Shown: positions 9,888 to 21,427 of the stretch, in pieces | How positions within the stretch are numbered: the stretch's first letter is position 1 | Layout: each line of letters starts with the position of its first letter | Source: Aliarcobacter sp. | Lineage (GTDB): Bacteria > Campylobacterota > Campylobacteria > Campylobacterales > Arcobacteraceae | DNA length: 64,000 nucleotides | NCBI GenBank assembly: GCA_028688995.1 | Contig: JAQTXB010000008.1 | Span: forward strand, 57,050-121,049 | Reading direction: 5' to 3' | Translations under genes and position numbers: made by a program | Notes under the pieces: generated by a model | The model's input: only the letters and a program-made list of their open reading frames with translations | The model's database searches: none | What the model was told of the DNA's origin: nothing

Positions 9888-10814
9888 TTGTTATATAAAG
9901 ATTTTAAAGAGAGTATTAAATCATTAGGTTTTGGAACTATTGAAGATTTTATGAATTATGCAGGCGTTACATCTGATGATGTTTTAAGTTGGGAAGAGAA
10001 AAATGAAGTTCCATATTTAGTTTCACTTATTATTCATCTTTTAAAGGGTGAAAAAGAGTTATTACTTACTAACTCTGCTTTAGATAATGTTATTGAAGAG
10101 TGTCTTCCTCTTGCTTCGTTATTAGAAGAAGTTTCATCTTTCCCTCATAAACTTGAAGAGATGTTTTTATTACAAAAAAAATTAAACGATTCTACAAATG
10201 GTAATAATTGGGAATTAGGTCTTAATAAATTTGGTAAAGAGATAAATTGGTTAAGATGTATACATATGGAAGTTGCAGAACTTATTGAATCAACTCCTTG
10301 GAAACATTGGAAAAATATTAACTCTGACCCTGATATGAATAATATTCATGTTGAGCTTGTTGATATTTGGCACTTTTTAATGTCTTATATTTTACAAGAA
10401 ACAAATGTTCCAAAAGCTGTATCATTAGTAAATACTCATTGTATTTATGAAGCATCACAAGATGTAGATGTAAAACTTATGGTAAAAGAGGCTGAGAAAT
10501 TATCTTATATTTCATTAGCAATTGATACTGGAAATATGCCATCATTTAGTGGAATAGAAAGATTTATTGACCAATTCTTTAGATGTTGTAAAATTGCAGG
10601 ATTATCTTTTATGTGGTTACAAAAACTTTATATTGGGAAAAACTGTTTAAATCAATTTAGACAAGATAATGGATATAAAGAAGGACATTATATAAAAGTT
10701 TGGAATGGTAATGAAGATAACGTTGTAATGGTTAGTTTACTTGAAAAAATGGATGATGTAAGTTTTGATGATTTATATTCTAAATTAAAAGAAGAGTACA
10801 GCAAAAATAAATAA
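9888..10814 (+). CDS. dut: Dimeric dUTPase-family protein (TTG start)
   Basis: EINWLRCIHMEVAELIESTPWKHWK...VELVDIWHFLMSYIL is typical of dimeric all-alpha dUTPases of Campylobacterota. Confidence 0.85.
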   Translation: MLYKDFKESIKSLGFGTIEDFMNYAGVTSDDVLSWEEKNEVPYLVSLIIHLLKGEKELLLTNSALDNVIEECLPLASLLEEVSSFPHKLEEMFLLQKKLNDSTNGNNWELGLNKFGKEINWLRCIHMEVAELIESTPWKHWKNINSDPDMNNIHVELVDIWHFLMSYILQETNVPKAVSLVNTHCIYEASQDVDVKLMVKEAEKLSYISLAIDTGNMPSFSGIERFIDQFFRCCKIAGLSFMWLQKLYIGKNCLNQFRQDNGYKEGHYIKVWNGNEDNVVMVSLLEKMDDVSFDDLYSKLKEEYSKNK

Positions 10815-10835
10815 TAGGTTTTAAACCTATTATTT
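10809..10835. terminator. Bidirectional hairpin between convergent dut and gamma-carbonic-anhydrase genes
   Basis: AAATAATAGGTT-TTAA-AACCTATTATTT perfect inverted repeat at a convergent junction. Confidence 0.75.
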
Positions 10836-10848
10836 ACAAAAACAAATT

Positions 10849-11349
10849 TTATCTATAATCGTTCTTATACTCTACATAATGAGCAGCGTGAGCTATTAAT
10901 TTATCAACATCTTCTTGTGTTAATTCTTTTACAACTTTTGCAGGACTTCCCATAATCATACTTCTTGGAGGAAATACTTTTCCAGCAGTTACAAGTGAAT
11001 TTGCCCCAACAATACTTCCCTCACCAATAACAGCACCATCAAGAATTGTTGCACTCATACCAATTAAACAATTATCTTCAATTTTGCAACCATGAAGCAT
11101 AACTTTATGTCCAACTGTTACGTTATCACCAATAATAGTTTTTGAGTTTGTATCTGTATGAATACAAGATAAATCTTGAATATTTGTATTTTTACCAATT
11201 CTTACTTCATTTACGTCTGATCTAATTACACAACCAAACCAAACAGATGAATCTTCACCAATTTGAATATTTCCAATTAAATCAGCACTTGGTGCAATCC
11301 AAGCACTAGAATGAATCTCTGGGTAAAACTCTTTAAATTTTAAAATCAC
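10849..11349 (-). CDS. Gamma carbonic anhydrase family protein (YrdA-like); GTG start proposed at 11349
   Basis: Left-handed beta-helix hexapeptide repeats (IGEDSSVWFGCVIRSDVNEVRIGKNTNIQD...VGHKVMLHGCKIEDNCLIGM); AAGGAG 7 nt before GTG; the longer ATG-started ORF (to 11445) adds a non-homologous-looking N-terminus. Confidence 0.85.
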   Translation of the reverse strand: MILKFKEFYPEIHSSAWIAPSADLIGNIQIGEDSSVWFGCVIRSDVNEVRIGKNTNIQDLSCIHTDTNSKTIIGDNVTVGHKVMLHGCKIEDNCLIGMSATILDGAVIGEGSIVGANSLVTAGKVFPPRSMIMGSPAKVVKELTQEDVDKLIAHAAHYVEYKNDYR

Positions 11350-11490
11350 AGCTTTTCTCCTTAGCTTTATTTTATTTATTATAGCAAAGGAATTTTTATT
11401 TTTATATATTAAATAAATCATATTATGGATAATTATTATCAACAAATAAAATATTTTAATTATTAATTAACATTTCTAAGAGTAGAATCA

Positions 11491-13734
<2,244 letters not shown>

Positions 13735-13765
13735 AAGATATAGCAGTTTTTTACTGCTATATCTT
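13735..13765. terminator. Bidirectional terminator between katG and the M14 peptidase gene
   Basis: AAGATATAGCAGT-TTTTT-ACTGCTATATCTT perfect 13-bp stem followed by ATTTTG. Confidence 0.85.
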
Positions 13766-16348
13766 ATTTTGTTTATATTCTAAAATCACAGCTTGGGAAT
13801 AATTTGGAACATCATCGTATGTAAATATTGCATAATATTTATCTATATCTGTTGCTCCAAAATCATCTAAAGTATACTCATCAATTCCTGCATAAAGTTT
13901 TTGTCCATCTTGAGCAGATAGAGGTTTTCTAAAGGGATTTTTTATTACTTTTGCACCTTTAAAATCTGGATTTTTAGGATTTGTCCAAGAGATTTTTATT
14001 TTTCCATTTTCAAGAGATAATTTTGCATTTGTAACTTTTTCAACAGGAAATCTTCTTTTTGGAATATGTTCAAGGATAAGTTTTGGACACAAAGAGTTAT
14101 TAGATACTTCCCAAGAAACTGTTTTGTTTTTTATGATTTTTACAGCTGATGTTGGTTTTAAAACAAATGAAATATCAGACTTACTTTTTAGTTTTTCATT
14201 TAAGATAATTTCAGAAAATGAATCAAACATAAAATATTGAGTTTGATTGTTTTTTAACTCTGTGGCACTCACATCATAACCGATATTTTGAATTACTTCT
14301 CTATTTGTAATATCTTCAAAATTTTTATTGATATTTTCATCAACAAACTCCAAATGAAATCTAATATCATCTTTTATATAAATTTTTGTAGAGTTTAACT
14401 CAAAATAGGCTTTTGTAATCATTGTGTCATTGTATGGTGGAAGAGACGATAAATTAAACTGAAAAGTTGAATATATTTTATTTCCCTCTTCATCAAAACC
14501 AGCTGTAATTAAATCATCTATAACCTCAGCTTTACTAACCGTTTTAATTGATTTTGCATAAAGAGTTGTAGTTGTTGGCTCTATTGTATAAGTTAATTCT
14601 AATCTTGGTCTATACGCTAATCCAAAACCAAATGAACCATAACCAATATCCCATTGCATCATCTGTTTTGTTCTTCCAATTCTTAGCTCTTTAGGCCCTT
14701 CAACCCTTAAAACTATAGTGTCATTTTTGATTGATTTTTTTAAATCATTACACTCTAAACCAGATAAAATCCAATTTCTCCAAATTCCTTGGGTTAGTTG
14801 ATGAGACTCTGTTGGACGTCCTACATATCTTATTATTTGCATATTATCTACATCATCAAAATTTGTAATATCTCCCATAGTTTCTTGATTTACAAGTCCT
14901 ATGTTCCATTCACCATATTTTTCAATAGTTGTTGAGACTCTATTTATTGGATATAAATTAATTGAAGCTAGTTTTATTATTGCATTTGATGGAAGTGATT
15001 TTACATTTATTGAAATAACTGCGTATGAAATTCCTTTATTATCATCAACTCCTACAAATAGCGAGTTTACTCCAAAATGACTAGGATTATTATTTAGATT
15101 TTCAGCCACATATCCAGTTCCTTTTGCATTTGCAAAGTAGGTTCTACTATATTCATCATATTCTATTAAAGTACGGATTTTTATTTGTGGATAAAAGGGT
15201 GATTTTTGGTTTGTTTTTTTATTTACAACTCTGATATTGTAGTAATAATCTTTATTTGAACTTAGATTTATATCATTAAATTCTAAGCTTTGAGTTTTTG
15301 TGATTAAATTTGAACTATTGCAAAATTGTTTATCTTTTGTGCTTCTAAAAATTTCAAAATATATATTTTTGTTTAATTCATAATCCCATTTTAGATTTAC
15401 ATGATTTGAGCCAATTTCTGTTGCATTAAAAGAGTTAACTCTCTTCATAATATTGTCTTTTGCGTAATTATCAACTTCTTTTAGTGCATAAATAAGTGCT
15501 GGAATATGTTCTCTAATATTTTCATTCATATCTTCCATATAATCACTTATATTTCTAGTTCCAACTTCTACAACAGATGAAATAATGCCATTGGAATAAT
15601 AAAACTCTCTAGCACTTCCTGAGATTAATTTTGCTGGTGGTTTACCTTGATGTATTCCATACTCTTTACCTGATATTTTTCTAATCTCTTCGGCCATATT
15701 CGCACATAAAGTATTCATATCCGTTGTATCAATAGTATCTTCATGTCTAAAGTCATGGGCTGGAAAAAATACATTTCCTTGACTATGATAATCTAAAGCT
15801 ATTGTAATATTTGAATGACTTAAAACAAAATCCCTAAGAGCTTGGGTTTCAGGTTCAGAAAATGGTTCAGGTCCTCCATAAACATTTGAAGTTGTAGCAG
15901 TTGATTTTACAAAACCTATAGGAAAGTTTCTATTTAAATCAACTCCATAAGTTCCATCAGCATTTTGTCTTCTATTTTTTCTCCAAAAAGAGAAGTGTTT
16001 TCTTGAATACTCATAACCATCAGGATTGACACAAGGAACCATATAAACTGTACTCTCATTTAAGTAAGTTTGTAAAGTAGGGTCAGTTTCAAGATTTTTC
16101 AATACATATATTGCAAATTCAATAGCTAATTCATGACCAATCCACTCTCTAGCATGAATAGTTCCCGTATAAAATAGTGCTGGTTTTGAGTCAGCTGTTT
16201 TAATGTTTTTTGAAATTGTGATTAGATTTATCTCTCTATTTTCCCAAGTATTACCTATTGATTCAATTTTGAAATAATTAGGATATTTAGCTTCTAATTC
16301 TTTAAAAATATTTGTTGATGCTTCATATGACCTATATAATCTTTTCAA
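13757..16348 (-). CDS. M14-family zinc carboxypeptidase with fibronectin-III-like and DNRLRE-like domains (863 aa)
   Basis: M14 residues: GTIHAREWIGHELA (HxxE), NPDGYEYS, DLNRNFP, LDYHSQG, SVVEVGT; downstream beta-rich repeats (ISINVKSLPSNAIIKLASINLYPI; FQFNLSSLPPYNDTMITKAYFEL) resemble DNRLRE; C-terminal fn3-like region. Confidence 0.85.
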   Translation of the reverse strand: MKRLYRSYEASTNIFKELEAKYPNYFKIESIGNTWENREINLITISKNIKTADSKPALFYTGTIHAREWIGHELAIEFAIYVLKNLETDPTLQTYLNESTVYMVPCVNPDGYEYSRKHFSFWRKNRRQNADGTYGVDLNRNFPIGFVKSTATTSNVYGGPEPFSEPETQALRDFVLSHSNITIALDYHSQGNVFFPAHDFRHEDTIDTTDMNTLCANMAEEIRKISGKEYGIHQGKPPAKLISGSAREFYYSNGIISSVVEVGTRNISDYMEDMNENIREHIPALIYALKEVDNYAKDNIMKRVNSFNATEIGSNHVNLKWDYELNKNIYFEIFRSTKDKQFCNSSNLITKTQSLEFNDINLSSNKDYYYNIRVVNKKTNQKSPFYPQIKIRTLIEYDEYSRTYFANAKGTGYVAENLNNNPSHFGVNSLFVGVDDNKGISYAVISINVKSLPSNAIIKLASINLYPINRVSTTIEKYGEWNIGLVNQETMGDITNFDDVDNMQIIRYVGRPTESHQLTQGIWRNWILSGLECNDLKKSIKNDTIVLRVEGPKELRIGRTKQMMQWDIGYGSFGFGLAYRPRLELTYTIEPTTTTLYAKSIKTVSKAEVIDDLITAGFDEEGNKIYSTFQFNLSSLPPYNDTMITKAYFELNSTKIYIKDDIRFHLEFVDENINKNFEDITNREVIQNIGYDVSATELKNNQTQYFMFDSFSEIILNEKLKSKSDISFVLKPTSAVKIIKNKTVSWEVSNNSLCPKLILEHIPKRRFPVEKVTNAKLSLENGKIKISWTNPKNPDFKGAKVIKNPFRKPLSAQDGQKLYAGIDEYTLDDFGATDIDKYYAIFTYDDVPNYSQAVILEYKQNKI

Positions 16349-16352
16349 GAAC

Positions 16353-17849
16353 TTATTCTCCTATTTTTAATCGGGATTTTAATTGGGCAAATTTATTTTT
16401 ACCAATTCCTTCTATATTTTTCAAATCCTCTATATCTTTAAAATATCCATGTTCTTCTCTATAATCAGAGATTATTTTTGCAAGTTTTTTACCAATACCT
16501 TTTATTTTTCTCAAATTATCTTTATCAATTCTATTTATATCTACTCTCATATCATCAATATTTCTATCCCAAGATTTAAGCATTTGCTCATCTATAGCTT
16601 CAAGTTCTAATAAATCAGAGCTATCAGTAATGATATTGTCTTGTAGATACTCTTGGATTTGTAAAGCTAAATCCTCTTCCATTCCATAAAGAGTCATTAA
16701 ATCAGTTAGTGTTGCATTATTGAAATTTATTTTGTTTATTTCAAATATCTTATCTTTTGTATAAACTTTGTTAGCCTCTAATTGTATACAATCTTCTGGT
16801 TTTTGAGGAACATCTGATTCATTCGATAAAAGTGCTAGTTCCATTTCATAGGTATCTTTTTTATCATTGATAAAATACTCACCATCATAACTAGCTGTAT
16901 ATTTACTAAAGCCAATATGTCTTAAAGTTCTTAATAAATTTGAATCAATTTTTCCTAACTCTTCCCAAGAAAATAGAGGAATATGAGGTTTGCTAAATCT
17001 TCCTTTTGAAAAATCCCACATTAAATATTGACAAATCCAATCTCTAATATATGGAAATGCAGCAAAAGCAGTTGCACACTCTAAAATATAAGCTTTTCCA
17101 GTTTTTGCACAAATAGCAATATCACAAGCCCAATATTCAGCTTTTGCAGCTTTTGAAGCCTTTACGGCTAGTTCTAGCGCATTCATTGGAACATTATCAT
17201 AAGACATTGAACCACCTTGTGAAGTGTTTGTAATCCATTGGTTTTTACCTGAATATCTCCAAAAGGCACAAATTGGTTTATGACCAATAAGCATTACTCT
17301 AATATCACCAGAATCTTTTAAATCAATGGCATTTTGAGTATAAATTGGATTGTATTTTTTCTCATCAAGAAGTTTTTTTGCTTCTTTGAAATTATTAGCT
17401 TTATGTACAAAATATCCACCGTAATTTGATGGTCCGTAAGATCTTTTGATGATTTGAGGATAAGAGGCTTTCTCTTTTAAATATTTATAACCTTTTTCTT
17501 TATCATAAAATATTTTTGTTTTAGGAATTGCTAAATCAAATTTTTTACAAAATAGGGTAACATTTTCTTTAGATTTATTTGAAAATTGTGTTTCAATAGA
17601 TGGAACAAATCGAACATTTGGTAACTCTTTTGATATTTCCACAAAGGTTTCATAGGCAGTTGCTGGAATATTCCCAACTAGAATCTCAATTTTTTTTCTT
17701 TTTACCTCTTCAATAAATCTTTTCTTATCATTTTTCCAATGATATGTAACAGATTCTATTTTGTCAGGCCAACCTTTGAAATTAGATTTATTAAAGAATT
17801 GTAATACGAAATCTAAATATAAAAATCCTATTTTTGGTAATTTTTTCAT
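16353..17849 (-). CDS. ATP-grasp domain protein with C-terminal tandem helix-hairpin-helix region (498 aa)
   Basis: ATP-grasp-like: YPQIIKRSYGPSNYGGYFVHK, SGDIRVMLIG, WACDIAICAKTGKAYILECATAFAAFPYI; C-terminus VDINRIDKDNLRKIKGIGKKLAKIISDYREEHGYFKDIEDLKNIEGIGKNKFAQLK is ComEA-like HhH. Confidence 0.8.
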   Translation of the reverse strand: MKKLPKIGFLYLDFVLQFFNKSNFKGWPDKIESVTYHWKNDKKRFIEEVKRKKIEILVGNIPATAYETFVEISKELPNVRFVPSIETQFSNKSKENVTLFCKKFDLAIPKTKIFYDKEKGYKYLKEKASYPQIIKRSYGPSNYGGYFVHKANNFKEAKKLLDEKKYNPIYTQNAIDLKDSGDIRVMLIGHKPICAFWRYSGKNQWITNTSQGGSMSYDNVPMNALELAVKASKAAKAEYWACDIAICAKTGKAYILECATAFAAFPYIRDWICQYLMWDFSKGRFSKPHIPLFSWEELGKIDSNLLRTLRHIGFSKYTASYDGEYFINDKKDTYEMELALLSNESDVPQKPEDCIQLEANKVYTKDKIFEINKINFNNATLTDLMTLYGMEEDLALQIQEYLQDNIITDSSDLLELEAIDEQMLKSWDRNIDDMRVDINRIDKDNLRKIKGIGKKLAKIISDYREEHGYFKDIEDLKNIEGIGKNKFAQLKSRLKIGE

Positions 17850-18775
17850 TTTTCATTTTCCTTTTTAATAGTTTTTCTATCTATTAAATCAACGATTAAA
17901 TCTATTTTCTTATCGTTAAAATTTAAGCCCATTTTTTCTTGTTCAGGAGTTGCAAAAGCAGGAATTCCATTTACTTCTAAAACTATATATTCCTCTTTTT
18001 TTCTATCAAAAATAATATCAACACCAGCAATATCTAATCCTAAAGTTTTAGTAGCTTTTATTGCTAGATTAACAATCTCATCATTTGCTTCTCTTAAAAA
18101 TACACTTCCACCACTTGTTACATTTGTTTTCCAATGTCCAGTTGCTGCTTTTCTTCCATAACAGCCAACATATTGTCCATCTACAATATCTACTCTATAA
18201 TCTGTGTTATCATAATCAACATATTTTTCCACATAAAAATGCTTAAGATTTATTTGGCTTAAAAAAGGAATTAACATATTTAATGCTTCTTCATTCTCTA
18301 TTTTTGTAACTCCAATTCCTCCCCAACCATCAACAGGTTTATATACCATTTTCTCCCATTTTTTCATGATAGTATTTAATCTGTGAGTATCATTGCTGTG
18401 GCAAAGTTTATAATCAGCTGTTCTTATTCCATGTTTTCGCAAATAAAATGAAGTTTGAAATTTGTCTTCACTTAATTCAAAGGCTTCATAAGAGTTTATC
18501 ATTGGAATGATTCTATTTAGGGCTTTATATAAATAGACTTGATATGGAGTTTGTTCTCCTGCGTTGTAAGAAAAAAACAGATCTAATTTATCAAGTTTTA
18601 CATTTTTATCTTTCATCTCATAAATAATATGACCATTTTTTGCAATAGCATTTTTTAAATTTACATTTGCGAGAACATCAATATCTCTTTCTTTTAACAA
18701 CTTAATCATTTTTTTTTGAATTTGCTCTCCACCACTATTTTGATATAACCACATACCAATATTTCTTTTTCCCAT
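17846..18775 (-). CDS. ATP-grasp domain ligase (RimK-like fold)
   Basis: WEKMVYKPVDGWGGIGVTKI, DNTDYRVDIVDGQYVGCYGRKAATGHWKTNVTSGGSV, GLDIAGVDIIFDRKKEEYIVLEVNGIPAFA (canonical E-x-N). Confidence 0.85.
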   Translation of the reverse strand: MGKRNIGMWLYQNSGGEQIQKKMIKLLKERDIDVLANVNLKNAIAKNGHIIYEMKDKNVKLDKLDLFFSYNAGEQTPYQVYLYKALNRIIPMINSYEAFELSEDKFQTSFYLRKHGIRTADYKLCHSNDTHRLNTIMKKWEKMVYKPVDGWGGIGVTKIENEEALNMLIPFLSQINLKHFYVEKYVDYDNTDYRVDIVDGQYVGCYGRKAATGHWKTNVTSGGSVFLREANDEIVNLAIKATKTLGLDIAGVDIIFDRKKEEYIVLEVNGIPAFATPEQEKMGLNFNDKKIDLIVDLIDRKTIKKENEK

Positions 18776-18786
18776 TTTGTCCCCTT

Positions 18787-19881
18787 TTATAAATTTTTTT
18801 GAAAATGATTTAATATTTCTGTTGTAAAAGCTATTCTTGACTCAAAACTACTTTTTAAAGCTCTCTCTTTTATAGTGTGATCACCATCACCAAAAGGTCC
18901 AAAACCATCTAAAGTAGTTACTCCACAACTAGCAACTATATTCGCATCACTAACACCACCTCTTTTTTCAGTCAAGATTTTAGAGTTTGTGATAGTTTCT
19001 AACTCTTTTATTAATTCCAGTTGTTTGGGATTTTCTTGCATTACATCTCTTTGGATTGAACCACTTAAAGTTGAAATAGTTCCACTAACATAAGAAGTGT
19101 TTGTGATTTTATTTAAGGCATTTAAAACTCTTATTTTTTCATCATTTGTGGTGTATCTAATTTCTAAAAGTAGTTCGCATTTTGGAGAGATTGTATTTGC
19201 ACCAATTCCACCATTTATTTTTCCAACATTAACTGTTGTTTGAAGTTCTAAATTTGTAAGTTTTACTAACTCTTGAAGTTTATAACTAGCTTCTAAATTA
19301 GCATCAATTCCTTTATCATAATGATTTCCAGCATGAGCTGCTAAGCCATCAATAGTAATTGTAAAAGTTCCAACACCTTTTCTTTGGGTTACAACTTCCA
19401 TATTAGTTCCTGCTGCTTCAAAAACAAAACAGTAGTCATAACTTGGTGCAAGTAAAGCTGTTATCTCTTTTGAATCATCACTTCCTGTTTCTTCATCGGA
19501 AACCAGTAAAAAGTCTATATTAGATATTTCATTATTTTTTTTGTGTATATTTCTTAAAGCTTGAAGGGCAACAATATTTCCACCTTTCATATCACAAACC
19601 CCAGGTCCATAAACCCAAGTTTCATCTTGAAAAAATCCCTCAAAACTATTTGGTGGGAAAACAGTATCATTGTGTCCTAATAAAAGTATTTTTTTTCCCG
19701 ATTTCTTTTCAGAGGTAAAAAGTAGATGATTACCAATTAGTTCTTTTTTATAAGTTGTTAACTTAAAGCCTAACTCTTCTAGCCATTTAGACATTATAGA
19801 ACCAACTTCATCTACACCTTTTTTATTTTTTGTATATGAGTTGATACTAATGATTTTTTCTAAATCTTCTAAATAATTCAT
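18787..19881 (-). CDS. M20-family metallopeptidase (carboxypeptidase G2/ArgE-DapE-like)
   Basis: LLLGHNDTVFPP, GPGVCDMKGGNIVALQAL, LVSDEETGSDDSKE, GLAAHAG, GPFGDGDHTIKE. Confidence 0.9.
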   Translation of the reverse strand: MNYLEDLEKIISINSYTKNKKGVDEVGSIMSKWLEELGFKLTTYKKELIGNHLLFTSEKKSGKKILLLGHNDTVFPPNSFEGFFQDETWVYGPGVCDMKGGNIVALQALRNIHKKNNEISNIDFLLVSDEETGSDDSKEITALLAPSYDYCFVFEAAGTNMEVVTQRKGVGTFTITIDGLAAHAGNHYDKGIDANLEASYKLQELVKLTNLELQTTVNVGKINGGIGANTISPKCELLLEIRYTTNDEKIRVLNALNKITNTSYVSGTISTLSGSIQRDVMQENPKQLELIKELETITNSKILTEKRGGVSDANIVASCGVTTLDGFGPFGDGDHTIKERALKSSFESRIAFTTEILNHFQKNL

Positions 19882-20164
19882 GATACATCCATTAGTAAGG
19901 TGAACAATTTTATTTGTTAAAGATTACAATTAAGAGACAATTACAGTCGGGTTACAAAAGGTAAGGAATATAAATGAAAGTGAGGATATAGAAGAAAACA
20001 TACAATATTAGGATATTTTATCTCTTCAAAATATGATGACATAATTAAATCTATAAATAAGAACTTTATCAAAAATTAGAATCAAAGAAAGAATTGCAAA
20101 ACTAACAGATGATGAATATAATCAAGTAATTGAAAATCTTTGTAAAAATTTTCATTAGGAGATT

Positions 20165-20397
20165 ATGATGTTAATAGGATATGCAAGAATTTCAAGAACT
20201 TAAAAGATGCTTTGCAAAAAGCTAGACTTGAAACTGCAAAAAAAACTTGGTCGTGTTGCTGGAAGAAAAAGAACTATGACAGATAGTAAACTTGCAAGTG
20301 CAAAAAAACTTTTAAACTCTGGTGTTCCACCAAAGATGTAGCTAAAGATTTAGGAGTTTCTTTAGCTACTCTTTATAGATGGATTCCTGCTAATTAA
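20165..20397 (+). pseudogene. Serine recombinase (resolvase/invertase) remnant, internally deleted and frameshifted
   Basis: MMLIGYARISRT* (catalytic N-terminus start) followed by LGRVAGRKRTMTDSKLASAKKLLNSGVPPK/DVAKDLGVSLATLYRWIPAN (C-terminal HTH) in broken frames. Confidence 0.8.
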
Positions 20398-21406
20398 CCG
20401 AATCTGAAATTACTTTATTTTCTTTTAACTTACCATTATAAACATCAACTTCTTTTTTTAAATTATCAATTAAAGAATTTAAACCATCTCTTACTTCATG
20501 ATAATCAGGAGTATCTTCAGGAGGTTTATTTGCAACATAGTAATCTAATTTTTCAATTCTATCTTCAAAGAATTTGATTAAAGTATCAAAGATAAAGTTG
20601 TTGTATTCTTTAGAATCAGTTCCATCTTTTAAATTTACATCACCTGTAAAAGTAAATTTATCATTTTTATGTTCTTCAGGATTCAGTTTTTTTAACTCTT
20701 CTAGTTTTACTCCAAAATCATCAAGTAGTTTTTGGAAACTTGATGGCACTCCTTTATTTTCAGGATAACCATCAAAAATTGAAGATACCAATTCAGCTGC
20801 ATCACCGACACTTAAATTATCAAGAGTTTTTATTACAGCATTTTTTAATGGTTCATTATTGATTAGATGAAAACCATGTTGTTTTATATCTCCATAAGGT
20901 AATTGACCCATTGATATTGCTCTTTGTTTTCCATAATCAAGTAATCCTACTTGTGCATAAATCATAGCTCTTTCTGTAGCCATATCTTCACTTTCCCCTT
21001 TACCCATCCATTTTTTTACAAAGGCTTCAAACTCAGGAGCATCTTCATATTTATTCCCATTTGTTGCTTTCATCATTTGAGTTTGCCATTCGTAAATATT
21101 AGGATCATAAGATTGTATATTTTTGTATCCCTCGTAAGCTCCTGGATCGAAGTCATATTTATTCATAGTTGGATAAAGTAATTGATCTTCCCATTTAACT
21201 GGTATTGATTTTTCATAAGTTACACTTGAAGTTGAAGGAATATTTGAAGTTTCAAAGTATGCTGAATTTTTTATATCAGTAGCTTTTGATTTATCTATTA
21301 GCTTTTCAAATATACTTAAAATATCACTATTTGAATCTTCATCAACTTTTTTAGTTGATGAAGATTTTTGATATAAATTTTGTGAATAAGAATTATTTAT
21401 TTCCAT
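20390..21406 (-). CDS. Hypothetical protein (338 aa)
   Basis: Long ORF with RBS-like GGAGGAAAAT before ATG; no family recognised. Confidence 0.65.
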   Translation of the reverse strand: MEINNSYSQNLYQKSSSTKKVDEDSNSDILSIFEKLIDKSKATDIKNSAYFETSNIPSTSSVTYEKSIPVKWEDQLLYPTMNKYDFDPGAYEGYKNIQSYDPNIYEWQTQMMKATNGNKYEDAPEFEAFVKKWMGKGESEDMATERAMIYAQVGLLDYGKQRAISMGQLPYGDIKQHGFHLINNEPLKNAVIKTLDNLSVGDAAELVSSIFDGYPENKGVPSSFQKLLDDFGVKLEELKKLNPEEHKNDKFTFTGDVNLKDGTDSKEYNNFIFDTLIKFFEDRIEKLDYYVANKPPEDTPDYHEVRDGLNSLIDNLKKEVDVYNGKLKENKVISDSVN

Positions 21407-21427
21407 ATTTTCCTCCTTTATATTAAT

